Positions 53,501 through 64,000 of a stretch of DNA of 64,000 bases are shown here, one piece after another. Numbering within the stretch: the first letter of the stretch is position 1; each line of letters opens with the position of its first letter. The position numbers were made by a program, and so were the translations under genes. The DNA comes from Pseudophaeomoniella oleicola (taxonomy: Eukaryota; Ascomycota; Eurotiomycetes; Phaeomoniellales; Phaeomoniellaceae): positions 248,001-312,000 of the forward strand of contig QWDQ01000005.1 in the NCBI GenBank assembly GCA_003868215.1, given 5' to 3'. The notes under the pieces were generated by a model. It was not told the DNA's origin, did no database searches, and saw nothing but the letters and a program-made list of their open reading frames with translations.

Positions 53501-56500
53501 TCGAGGCTTACTAACTTACACAGGATGAGTGCGAACCCCTTTTTCAGGCTCCTTTGTTTGCCGTAAGCCCTCCTAGACACTGATCGGTGCCAGGGCCAAG
53601 GATAGATGTGTTTCATCCTCTGAATATGTCTTCCTCGTGCAGATCATCTGTAGTTTATCAGAACTTCCTATGACGCATGGGAGATGGTCGGTGAAGGACG
53701 ACCTTGAACGCCTGATCATCCCCAGTGGAGGGAGCGTTTGTTTCAGGATGAATTTAGTAAGGCCTTGACTACCATACTGTAATGACACTTGGTCAGACTC
53801 GGTCCTCTGGGATCCCTCATTGGAAAGTAATGTACTCATATCGAACGACTGATCACTTACCATGATGATTGTACTCGGTCGGTGAGGACCTGTCATCCAT
53901 TATCACACCGCTGAAGGCACTGTAAATAGAGTAGATTTCAGCACCGACGTCCTGCCGTGGGGGTTTCAAAGACATCGAGATGTCATGCTAAATACTATGT
54001 ACTAGTATGCATACTCCGTACCTGCCGTAACTCGTATCTACCGTAGTAGATCGGACGGCATGCAGATCAATTAATTGAAGTCGCATGGATTGAAAGTTTG
54101 CGGCTAAATAAAGGAGAGACCACAGACCGTCGGAAGGAAGGATGGGACCAAATCTCTAGTCATGAAGGCCCTACCGCACAAAGCTCAACTAACGTGGCGA
54201 GCGTGGTAAACTATGCCTTCCAAGGGGCCCCTTCTCCGAGAGGAAAAATTACGGGCAAACACTCACTGTGTCCCTCAAGGCATCTGCTGCTGTTACCCTT
54301 TTTGTTAATCGGTGGAACTGGAACAGCCTCGTATTGTATTAGTACCTTCGTCATGGTGGAGTGAGTACTGTAACCCGAGGCAGGTCTTTCGGCCCCACGG
54401 TTGAACAACTTCGTTTTCTTTGTGTGCTGAAACGTCGTGATAGATGGAATCAATAAAGAAACAGAAGATTTAAAGCCTGATGTTGAGCGATGGTGAGATT
54501 TCGGGTCAACCGTGCCAGGCCACATATGGCAGGCACATGTGATATCGAAGGGGTATTTCACTTTGACACCTGCGGTGACTGACTGACTTTGTAAGCGACG
54601 ATCTTCACCCCGTCTTCTACTACGTACTGTATCACGAGCCACCAATCCTCCTACCATAGATACCACGGACGAAAGTACACCAATAAAAGCTCATCAACGG
54701 CAGGAATTGTCGTGCCCGAGATTTTAGTTATGCTCCATGTGTCATGTTCTTTTTCGTGAAAATAGCGATCATGTTCAGCTTGTTCTTTTATCAAGTTCAA
54801 GATTTAAAGGCTCAAGGGCTCAACGGCCTAGAGTTGTTGGCTACTCCCAGGCGACTTTTGGCGGTTTGACCGTTGTAAAATGAAGTTGACGGTGATGGCA
54901 GTGGTAGCGAAATTGGACTGAATAAAGTATTCATTTCTCACGCGCTGAAAGCAAGTCATGAATGTCTAGAATAGCCGAGCGAGTCATTCGGGGGATCCAT
55001 CATGGTGGTTGCACCGGAGAGACCAAGATGAAGGAAAGTTGAGTTAGCCATCATAATACGTACACTAAGGGCAAACCTCCCCCAGCCCGTCTTTTGTTAT
55101 GGCCTTGCCGATTGCCGGTGGGCTAGTGATGCTAATAAGTGAGTTGAATAATAATGCCATCCTCCATGCTCCGGTACCTACTTCTCCGTCTAGGACCACG
55201 ACAGCAGGAGCATCTAATGGTAGAATTGTCGTCTCCTGATAAAAGTAGGAGATTTCCAGACCGTATTGATACGAGTGAGCGGTAAGGTAGAAATCAAGGT
55301 ATTCTACATCACTCTCTTGCCACCCTCTGCTCAATAAGCGATGCGTCTCGGCGTACTAACAGTACAATGAACTGAGCCGAGGGTTACTAAGGTACCTACA
55401 GAACGAGTGGACATTTCTGGATTGGCATAACCGGCGCGTTGTCGCGAAGGTTGCAGAATGTTGGATCAGTGGAGCGCAGAAGTGTTTCTTTACTCCTGTG
55501 TGGGAGCAGTTCCTGTAATGAAATCGAGCAGGAGTGAACGAATTAATGCTGCGGGCTGATCTCATTGACCAGCTGTCCTACATACCTAAGTACAGCCGGT
55601 AATCTCCCCCCATCAGTGTAGGTGCTGTCTACAGAAGTGTGAATCCCTGTAGACTGCATACAGTATTGGAAACCGAAGAACGATGGTTAACATTAGGTAG
55701 TATTATCACCCTCATTCAAAGAGACATTTGCATATGTCCCCATTCGTCTGTAGATTGCGTACGGGGGATTAGCGAGTGATGCCCACTAAGATGACCAGGG
55801 GTCCTCATTAAGAAAAATGAAGCTGGCTCCACTATGCCAGCGAGCAAAAGGCCCAATGGATTTAAGGGAGTCAGGAAATAATTGTTACCCCTCTCGCCCT
55901 TTCGCCCTCTCCCTTAACGCTGGGAAGATAGACTTCAACCCAAGGCCCGCCATGCCGCCTGGAATAAAAGGTTGAGTTTTATACTTTTACCCTTAAATCG
56001 TGACCTACGTAGGTAGAGGTATCCATCATCCACTTGTGACAGCAGTGCGGACGGCGACTTTTCCTGGTACAGTCTAAGTGGTAGGGATGTGCATACGTAT
56101 CGTAGTAGTAGTATATTACCTGGGGGGGGCATGAAAGAGCCTGTCAGATACCGTATAATGTATGGAAAATTGCCGAGCACTCTCTCTCAAACGGTCTTGA
56201 ATATGATACCTACGTACAGTCTTGGTATGTCTTGAACACGCAAAGAACTTCCCCCCATCGGTAGCGTACTGTAATTTCATCCTCGAATCCCTGGCGCTGG
56301 GTCTGCTATCTTTCACATCTTCATCCTCTCTAGACCGACTCTCATTCTTCGTCCCTGATCATCCTGAGGCCGCGATCCTGGATTTCTTCAACGTCGACAC
56401 CTCATGATGCAGTTGTGGATGTAATGGTTTCCCATTGCTAGAAATCATCTTTATTCTTTGTCTCTGAGCCTTGCTCAGGCTATACGCACAAAGGAGGTCG

Positions 56501-56817
56501 GCCACATTGTCTGTCCTTTTATCTCCATCATCCCTGCTAGAGGATTATCCGATCTATTCTGCAAAGCAGAGATTCAACACGAGTCACGTAGTCATCGGAA
56601 GCATTGCGATTGAACTCAAACTCCTGTTCACCTCCCGAGCAACCCCTTGTACAGACGTTAAGAGGCATCTCAAGGCCAAATTCATTTTCGTCCCGCCACA
56701 ACTGCGAGCGCAAATTCGTCCCAGCGACTAACTGGTCTGCTACTCCTTGCAAAAGCTGGCAAACCAGCTGCAGATACTTTTGTACATGTCAGCCAGATAG
56801 CATTCGGGTCGAACAAG
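50578..56817. other. Gene-poor region, 6.2 kb
   Basis: This is the largest gap in the window, between the divergent SPA2 and Nik1-type genes. The only frame longer than about 150 codons is 52682-53284. Copies of TACTACGGTA lie at 51106-51115 and (reverse) 54039-54048, and GTACACCTAGAC occurs twice at 52463 and 52571. I see no terminal repeats, reverse transcriptase or transposase motifs. Long 5' leaders or noncoding transcripts are possible. Confidence 0.45.
52682..53284 (+). CDS. Weakly supported open reading frame, 200 codons
   Basis: This is an uninterrupted plus frame whose translation includes LACTVELKCVKYVPPSGLGG and HHFYPYFLTENHDDLKVSQT. It has five cysteines, no signal peptide, no membrane segment and no recognised domain. 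A second frame, 53223-53408, overlaps its end and could be a downstream exon, but no GT-AG pair joins them clearly. A frame of this length can arise by chance in 64 kb, so this is listed only because it is the sole candidate in the 6.2-kb gap. Confidence 0.18.
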   Translation: MNGIPERLKLLEPKLNKTIATETMACLTVQSSLRRQWNHLNAYRVQGNRIRISTGEGIVSVRPCEGVHLDCYTHVSSRSCDIESDAGSPSAGISEVHARLACTVELKCVKYVPPSGLGGQVSHGKDFERSPIHHFYPYFLTENHDDLKVSQTGSSRRLLGGGQGHDSERIGVTKEPQSGARGIRNLFINQKTSHTLCHGA

Positions 56818-59121
56818 ATGTCGGCCACCGGAGAAACACTGAGCGCGGCGACTGCGATCCTTAAAGGATTGGCCAGAGGCTCTTTATCACAGCTGGGCTC
56901 TCCTTACAAACAACCAGCGAAGCAGACATCGGTAAATGGAGTAGACGTGCAACAATGCAAGCTTCCGGGAGGAGATACAGAAGAGAAAGAAGCCCTTGAA
57001 GCAGAGCTAGCTGCGTTGGCCCGGAGGATACAATACCTGGAAGCGAAGTCAGACACTGTCAACCAGGCCCTCCCACATACACCAAGCGAATATCCGCCAC
57101 CCGCGTCACCATTCGGAAAGGATGAAAATGTGCCTGCTCCGCGGCGACAGCGTAGTCCTACGCGTCAAGCTTCTGCATCGTCAACTCGTTCTCTGCGATT
57201 GTCCAATCTACTCGCAGCTCGCGAAGGCAAGGATGGACCAGAAGAGGGGCTGCGCACCGTGAGCGAAGATGATATCGCTTATATACGCGATCATCTGAAC
57301 AAGCAGGCGGAACAGATCAAATCACAGAAGTCTATACTTGAAAAGGTCAGCGAGGAACTCCATGCTCAAGATCAAAGGACTCGCAACGCCCTTGTCAAAG
57401 TCGAAAACGAAGACGTCAGTATACTAGAACGAGAGTTGCGAAAACACCAACAAGCCAACGAGGCTTTCCAGAAGGCTCTGCGCGAGATCGGAGGTATTAT
57501 CACGCAGGTTGCAAACGGAGACCTGTCAATGAGGGTGCAAGTACATTCCTCCGAAATGGACCCTGAAATTGCGACTTTCAAGAGAACAATAAACACTATG
57601 ATGGACCAGCTCGAAGTCTTCGGAAGTGAGGTCTCTCGTGTTGCCAGGGAGGTCGGTACTGAAGGCGTCCTTGGTGGTCAGGCTCAGATCACTGGTGTGC
57701 ACGGCATCTGGAAAGAATTGACTGAAAATGGTGCGTAGGAAAATTTGCTTTGTCCTCTACGTGCGCGGCTAATATGTCTCACAGTCAACACCATGGCTAA
57801 AAACCTCACGGATCAAGTGCGCGAAATCTCAACTGTTACGAGAGCAGTCGCTCAGGGTGACCTATCACAAAAAGTTACAACTCAAGCAAGGGGTGAAATA
57901 TATGACCTACAACAAATAATCAATACCATGGTTGATCAGCTCAGAACATTTGCATTCGAAGTTACCAGGGTCGCCAGGGACGTCGGCACCGAAGGCAAAC
58001 TTGGTGGTCAGGCTGTCATCGACGGCGTACAAGGCACATGGAATGAATTGACTGTCAGTGTCAATGCTATGGCTAACAATCTCACGACCCAGGTGCGAGA
58101 CATCGCAACTGTGACCACTGCTGTGGCAAAAGGCGATTTGACGCAAAAGGTTACAGCTGAGTGCAAAGGTGAGATCCTTCAGCTGAAGGATACTATCAAC
58201 TCGATGGTAGACCAATTGCAACAATTCGCTCAAGAGGTTACCAAGATCGCGAAAGAGGTGGGCACTGATGGTGTTCTTGGTGGCCAGGCCACTGTACATG
58301 ACGTGCAGGGCACTTGGAAGCATTTAACAGAAAATGTGAACGGCATGGCCAACAACCTCACGACACAAGTCCGAGAGATTGCTGCTGTCACGACTGCCGT
58401 AGCAAATGGTGATCTATCAAAAAAGGTCACCGCTGATGTACAAGGCGAGATTCTGGATCTGAAGTTGACGATCAACAAAATGGTAGACAAGTTGAACATG
58501 TTCGCTTTCGAAGTCAGCAAAGTTGCCCGCGAGGTCGGTACCGATGGAGTTCTCGGGGGCCAGGCGAAGGTCGATGACGTCGAGGGCAGATGGAAAGATC
58601 TCACCGATAACGTGAACACGATGGCTCAGAATCTGACATCCCAGGTGCGAAGTATCTCGGACGTCACACAGGCTATTGCGGCCGGTGACCTTAGCAAGAA
58701 GATTGAGGTTCCTGCATTGGGAGAAATATTGACGCTCAAAGTCACTATCAATAACATGGTTGACAGACTCGCAAATTTCGCCAAGGAATTGAAGCGCGTA
58801 GCACGGGATGTCGGTGTCGACGGAAAGATGGGCGGTCAAGCCAATGTGACCGACGTCAGTGGAAGGTGGAAAGAGATCACAGAGGATGTGAATACAATGG
58901 CTGAAAATCTAACTGCTCAAGTTCGAGCTTTCGGGGAGATCACTGATGCAGCTACTGACGGGGACTTTTCTAAACTCATTACCGTCAGTGCAGCCGGTGA
59001 AATGGATGAGCTGAAAAGGAAGATCAACAAAATGGTGTCGAACCTCCGGGATAGTATTCAGAGAAACACCGCAGCTCGTGAAGCCGCCGAGCTCGCTAAC
59101 AGGACGAAATCAGAGTTTCTG

Positions 59122-59159
<38 letters not shown>

Positions 59160-60963
59160 CATCATTGGCATGACACAGTTGACTCTCGACACAGATGACC
59201 TCAAACCCTATCCAAGAGAGATGCTGAATGTCGTCCACAATCTGGCGAACAGTCTGTTGACGATTATTGATGATATCCTTGATATCTCCAAGATTGAGGC
59301 CAATCGCCTTATTATAGAGACTATTCCTTTCACAGTCCGCGGTACAGTTTTCAATGCTTTGAAGACTCTGGCCGTGAAGGCTCATGAAAAGTTCTTGACC
59401 TTGGCTTTTGAGGTGGATAGCACCGTGCCTGACTATGTTATCGGAGATCCATTCAGACTGCGCCAAATCATCCTGAACCTTGTTGGAAATGCCATCAAAT
59501 TTACCGAACGTGGAGAGGTGAAGGTTTTCATCAAAAAGTCGAGAGAACTTATGTCGAGATGTGGCCCTGACGAATTCGCCTTCGAGTTCATTGTCTCTGA
59601 CACTGGAATCGGAATTCAAGCGGATAAATTGGAATTGATCTTCGACACCTTCCAGCAAGCTGATGGCTCGACTACAAGGAAGTTCGGTGGCACTGGCCTT
59701 GGTTTGTCTATCTCCAAACGCCTGGTCAATCTCATGGGAGGCCGGGTGTGGGTGACTTCAGACTTCGGACATGGAAGTGATTTCCACTTTACCTGTGTTG
59801 TGAAAGAGGGGGAAGGTAATATCAGCGTCATTAGCTCACAATTACATCCCTATCGAAGACATAAGGTACTGTTTATTGATAAGGGCAGGAGTGGGTACTC
59901 CAAAGAAGTCAAGACTATGTTGACCGAACTCGGGCTACAGACAATTGTTGTCAATACCGAGAAGCAATTACCATCGCCAGAATTGAGAGATGCAAGGGGA
60001 AAGGAGACCGGCCATGCTTACGACGTTATCATTGTGGACTCCCTCGAATTTGCCCGTAGTGTCAGAACGTTCGACGAATTCAAGTACATACCGATTGTCT
60101 TGCTCTCACCGGTCATCTCTGTCAGCCTCAAGCTGGCCCTCGACCTAGGTATTACATCTTACATGACGACGCCTTGCAAATCTATCGACCTCGGCAATGC
60201 CATGATACCTGCTCTCGAAGGTCGCGCGGCACCCGTTATAACGGACCAACAATTGACGTTCGACATTCTTCTCGCAGAAGATAACGAAGTTAACCAGAGG
60301 CTGGCAGTAAAGATTCTGGAGAAATACAAACACCACGTGACCGTGGTCAATAATGGCGCCGAAGCAGTGGAAGCAGTCTTGAAGACGAAGTTTGACGTCG
60401 TTTTGATGGATGTCCAAATGCCGGTCATGGGAGGATTCGAGGCTACTGCCACGATTCGCGAGTTAGAGAAGGAACGGGGCACCCAGAGGACGCCAATTAT
60501 CGCGTTGACGGCCCATGCAATGCTTGGTGATCGTGAAAAGTGCATACAGGCTCAGATGGATGAGTACCTTTCCAAACCATTGAAACAAAGCCAGATGATT
60601 CAGACCATAATCAAAGTTGTCGCAATGGCTCAACTGGAGCCTGCCATGGGTGTTGACTCACGGATGACAACGACAGGTAGCGGTGCTGTGAGATCTACTA
60701 TCACTAGCAAGGAGGGGGCCAAAGCTTTGGCCAGCGAAGGATTAACCAAAGCTGGTCTACGACCATCCATCTCTGAACGCTCGATCACGACGACAGGCCC
60801 CATTTCGCATGGCAGTGTGGAAAGCCCATCGGTGGCAACCGACATTACGGGCGACCCGTTGGAGAGGGTAAGCGTCTATACATACCTATGGACCGAGCGG
60901 CGTGACAGACGGCTAATATGATTTTTTTTTTTGCAGATCCTACTTCGTGCTCACAGCCAGTGA
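56818..60963 (+). CDS. nik1: Group III hybrid histidine kinase (Nik1/Os-1/Bos1 type)
   Basis: Exons 56818-57730, 57785-60867 and 60937-60963 give 1340 residues; the last exon adds only ILLRAHSQ. It has no membrane segment. The N-terminus has a coiled coil (about 55-85 and 155-225). Six HAMP units carrying GDLS/GDFS marks ([60 protein letters not shown]) are separated by linker units with the GQA and W-x-x-(L/I)T pattern. The H box [16 protein letters not shown] places the phosphorylated His at 755. The ATP-binding N, G1 and G2 boxes follow ([24 protein letters not shown]). The receiver domain has [10 protein letters not shown] and phospho-acceptor Asp 1180 ([13 protein letters not shown]). 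Group III kinases act upstream of the HOG MAP-kinase cascade and are the target through which dicarboximide and phenylpyrrole fungicides act. Confidence 0.97.
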
Positions 60964-63254
60964 GTGTTCAGGCGTTGAGTTTGATGATACCCCCGAGTTT
61001 TCGACTTCGCAACAAGCAACAAGGCTTAACGGTACTATTTCCTCGCCACAGATCACCAGTGCATGGGTATCGGAGTTCAGCTTGGGTTGGGTTCTTTCTG
61101 AAGGAATCGGAGGTGATGGCACGTCTCCCCTGGGGATTAATGTTATTGGTATTCTCGCGTGGTGGTGCTATGAATATATCTAGTGGACTCTGGCACATCT
61201 GCCTGGGCGTTTATGATGTGTGGGATGTACAGCATGGAGAGCTGCTTTCTTGGTGTTTGGGATTTGTAGCGAGGTCGTGTTATGCATTTCGGCATCTCAA
61301 TGACATTGACGTTTACGAGTTGTGTAACGGTACTGTCTGTTTGCGATTAAATCGACATAGAGGAACCAGACCAATACTGAGAATAGCATTATCATTACCT
61401 GTTATATTACCTATGTAATGAGGCGGCAGCGAGGCAGGTGAGAGAATTACGAGGACCTATCTCCACTGCATGCCAGTTCCATCCACGAGCCATGACGAGG
61501 TGACAAACAGCCTGCATCTTTCCGTGGCAGATTCTATGACCAACTTGCGCGATTTCCAGCAATGTCTCCTGCCAAACCATTCGCCACAGCGGCTGATGCT
61601 TTCGAGATGTGGAGCTTCCTTTGGGATCAGAAAGTGCCACCACCTACGCCCTCCCCGCTCACTGCCTCGCTCGCTCGCCGCCTCAAGTCGGCTGCGAGGT
61701 CTCGTCGGATTAGGGATATAATTAGGCATGGGCCTACTGCCCGTTGCTACTGCAAATCATTCGGCTTGTGTCTTGATGCTGAGGAGCCAACGCGGAGAAG
61801 ATGTCCGTCCAAGAGCAAGCAAAATTAGACACGACACATCTACTAAGGAGGTAGCTTAGTTAAGTATCCATGCGACTGATGGTAATTACAGTATCAACCG
61901 AAGTGGTATTCTGTCAAAGATGTTCAAGACGATGCACATAATTCGCACAGTTCCAAGCCTTTGGAGAGCGACCCAAGTGTGAGACGGCGAGACGGGGAAA
62001 GGCAGGGCGGGGAACAATAGACGAAAGTGAAAAAGAATTGGTAGTTTTGAAAGATCGAGAGATCCGAGAGGAAGATGCAATTCTCTAGAATTGGTGTGTT
62101 TGGTGTGCCTTAGTTGGCCACTAAGGATGGAAGAACAGCATAGTTCCGAAGCGACGGTGCCTGGACCAAGAGCGTTTAGCAATACTACGGTAGACTATTC
62201 TGTTCGGTAGTGGACTTGGTTTCGGTCTAGACGCTTCTTTTCGCTTTCTCTTTTTTTTTCCCTTTTCCTATGTCCACCACGATTAAAATTGTCGAGAAAG
62301 GCGTACAAGAGAGAGGGATAGGCTGATGATCAAGAGAAGTCTGGGACAATCAGTCATACTCGCTTCCTCTTATCATCGACGTAAGAGAAAAGAAGGGAGA
62401 CAAGGGATGAAGATAGTACTCGACTGAGCATTGGGCTAGGTCGGGTGTCCTGTGGATAGTTAAAACAGATGGGGAACAAGGACCAAGATCATGATGATTC
62501 CGCTTACGAAAACAAAAAACAGTGGACAGAAAGGCCCCCAACTTATCTTCTACCTCTACTGTAAGCACCTTGAGTGTGCCTCTGGAAATTGTCGTGTATG
62601 CCGCAACCCTCCTAGTTACCTAGGTACCTAGGTAGTTTCTTTTAAGTAAATCATGTAACATACTAGACAATGAAAGCCTTGAATTGAGGATTGTGATATT
62701 ATATTAGTACTCGGTATAGACTTCAAGGAAGGGAAAGCCGGGCATTGTCAAGTAATTAGCTCCATCCCTACCGGCGCTGTAGGGCCATGCGAGCATGTCG
62801 CATTAGCGAAGTATTCCCGTGAAGTCAAGTTGAAGTATCGCGTTCTGTACCGCTGCAGATCACCGTCGGCTCTCGCCCCAAAACAGCCCGCGCCCAATTC
62901 GGCCAAAATCCATCCCTCACCACCCTCCCGTTGCTGGTAATTTGCCTTGTCAATCACTTTGGACCTTCGTTCATTCTTCCAGTATCGACATCACGGAAGT
63001 CTTCGTGCCGCCTTAATCGAACTGCATGGTTGTCACGTCTTTGCGGTCCTAAGGTACTCGAACACGACGATCCTCAGCAGTTTCTGGCCCTTCACTTCAG
63101 CAGTCTCGACCGTCTTTCTGGACGATGCAACCGATCATCGCCATTTCAATGCGACAACGCAATTGACCGACCACTGCAGTAGATGACTGAACGCGCAGGC
63201 GCTATATCAGTCCTCGATATAGAGGCTGATCAACCGACGTTCAGCATATAAAAC
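60964..63254. other. Intergenic, 2.3 kb, no gene supported
   Basis: Between the two kinase genes lies the Nik1-type 3' flank, a GC-richer stretch near 61.4-61.8 kb that is open in several frames on both strands, AT-rich DNA near 62.2-62.7 kb, one TACTACGGTA copy at 62183 and a double TACCTAGGTA at 62617-62634. The SLN1-type leader should lie near 62.9-63.25 kb. Confidence 0.5.
62617..62634. repeat. Overlapping TACCTAGGTA palindromes
   Basis: Two perfect 10-bp palindromes share two bases. This is the cleanest example of the motif family also seen at 5128 and, as the variant with TTAA-type centre, at 10811. Confidence 0.85.
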
Positions 63255-64000
63255 ATGCGGATACCAATACGGGAACAGCTTGCGCTGTTGGTGTTACTAT
63301 CTTCACTGATAGCACTCGCTGTGCTAGCGATCGCAACAGTAAGTCACTGCTTGAGGGCTATGCAGGTCCACGTAGCAGGAGAGGACTGACAGATCTCTTC
63401 CGGCAGTGGGTTCAAAACTACAGATTCGTGGTCAGCATTCGGTATGCCTCGAAATCTGCAAGATGTCCCCCTCCAAGATCTAATAACCTGTTGCAGACAG
63501 TCCAACCTCGCTCTCACGGCTTCCCTCAAGGCCGCTCAGTTATCGGCCAACCTCTTGTTGTATCAAACAACGGTCCAGGCGATGTCCACCCGGATTTTGA
63601 CTCAAAGTGCTTTGCAACGATACAATAGAGGTAATTACTTAATGATCAACACCACGATTGAGATATGTGTGTTTTGACCTTTTGCTAATGATTCAAAGCA
63701 GGAAACAATACTTCACAAAATTGGTCGCGCGCACAGTCTGACCTTTCGAGCGCACTGTCTACTGGAGGAGCTCGGCCGATTTTCCTCCAGGCGGTGGTGT
63801 TTCCCAGAGACGATAGTGGGTTGGCAGGCTCGTCAGCACTTCTCAATGTCACAGCAGATAACGTCTACGGCGCTGTCGAACTTCCGTACATATATCCGAA
63901 TGGTTCTCGGGCGGTCCTCGGTGACGCCGGCATTGGGTATCCTCCAACTCTATATCCGAACCTAACATACCATCCAGTCGTGGTAAACTCCACATACAAT
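63255..64000 (+). CDS. sln1: SLN1-type (group VI) transmembrane histidine kinase, 5' part
   Basis: The gene runs off the window. Exons read 63255-63338, 63407-63441, 63497-63630 and 63702 onward, all GT-AG and in phase. It starts MRIPIREQLALLVLLSSLIA, with a single transmembrane segment at residues 9-29. Then come WVQNYRFVVSIR and the conserved SNLALTASLKAAQLSANLLL and TTVQAMSTRILTQSALQRYN. The extracellular sensor region begins after that, with several N-glycosylation sequons (NNTS, NGS, NLT, NST). This N-terminus is characteristic of fungal Sln1 osmosensor kinases, which signal through a phosphotransfer protein to Ssk1 and the HOG cascade. The kinase and receiver parts lie beyond 64000 and cannot be assessed. 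The short exon 2 (35 nt) is notable. Confidence 0.93.

Noticed and set aside
54098-54666. Plus frame of 88 codons and minus frame of 151 codons
   Set aside because: Overlapping frames on opposite strands with no family character or splice signals.
61457-61828. Three overlapping frames of 83-90 codons between the two kinase genes
   Set aside because: All are open because the stretch is poor in stop triplets; no frame stands out, though the plus frame at 61562-61828 is the most protein-like.
63246-63251. TATAAA just before the SLN1-type start codon
   Set aside because: It lies only 3 nt before the ATG at 63255, too close to place a transcription start between them; it is more likely leader sequence.
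1-64000. tRNA, rRNA and CRISPR content
   Set aside because: I scanned by eye for B-box-like GGTTCGA motifs, rRNA-like conserved blocks and regularly spaced direct repeats with unique spacers and found none; a covariance-model search would be decisive for tRNAs.

Overview
The window is chromosomal DNA from a filamentous ascomycete (Pezizomycotina). Genes carry short GT-AG introns of about 45-165 nt, often with CTAAC/CTGAC-like branch sites. The gene set is typical of mould-forming fungi: a group III (Nik1/Os-1) histidine kinase with stacked HAMP units, a SLN1-type histidine kinase, a SPA2 polarity scaffold, a dynactin p24 (RO-10-like) protein and a one-gene mitochondrial/cytosolic cyclophilin. 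The class cannot be fixed from the sequence alone. I saw no rRNA, tRNA, CRISPR array or intact transposon.

Layout. 0.8-7.0 kb, all minus strand: dynactin p24-like protein, a seven-exon UBA/UIM protein that looks like a dead deubiquitinase, and a CCDC97-like protein. 8.1-14.5 kb, plus strand: a multi-pass membrane protein fused to a spermidine-synthase fold, then a protein with two cyclic-nucleotide-binding domains, an F-box and leucine-rich repeats. 14.8-18.8 kb: a Tim17-family protein (-), a small acidic protein whose first coding exon is only ATG (+), and a secreted lysine/asparagine-rich protein with a Kex2-like site (-). 20-25 kb: ribosomal protein S19 (+), a basic coiled-coil protein with a PCNA-box-like motif (-) and the ribosome-rescue factor Dom34/Pelota (+). 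25.3-35.2 kb: HMG-CoA reductase (-), then exosome subunit Rrp41/Ski6 (-) divergent from an ERCC6L2-like Snf2 ATPase (+). 37.6-41.2 kb: a Ser/Thr/Pro-rich secreted protein and a monocarboxylate-type MFS transporter, both plus. 41.2-45.2 kb is rich in simple and tandem repeats with at most one small spliced gene. 45.2-50.6 kb: cyclophilin and SPA2, both minus. 50.6-56.8 kb is a 6.2-kb gene-poor stretch. 56.8-64 kb: the Nik1-type kinase followed by the start of a SLN1-type kinase, cut by the window edge.

How the genes relate. Most are unlinked housekeeping genes. RPS19, Dom34 and Rrp41 all bear on translation and mRNA quality control, but no shared regulation is visible. The notable pairing is the two sensor kinases, because both families are known to feed the HOG osmotic-stress phosphorelay. 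The least explained items are the cyclic-nucleotide/F-box protein, the apparent pseudo-deubiquitinase, the membrane-anchored spermidine-synthase-like protein, the secreted basic protein, and a 10-bp motif (TACTACGGTA) repeated between genes far more often than chance predicts.
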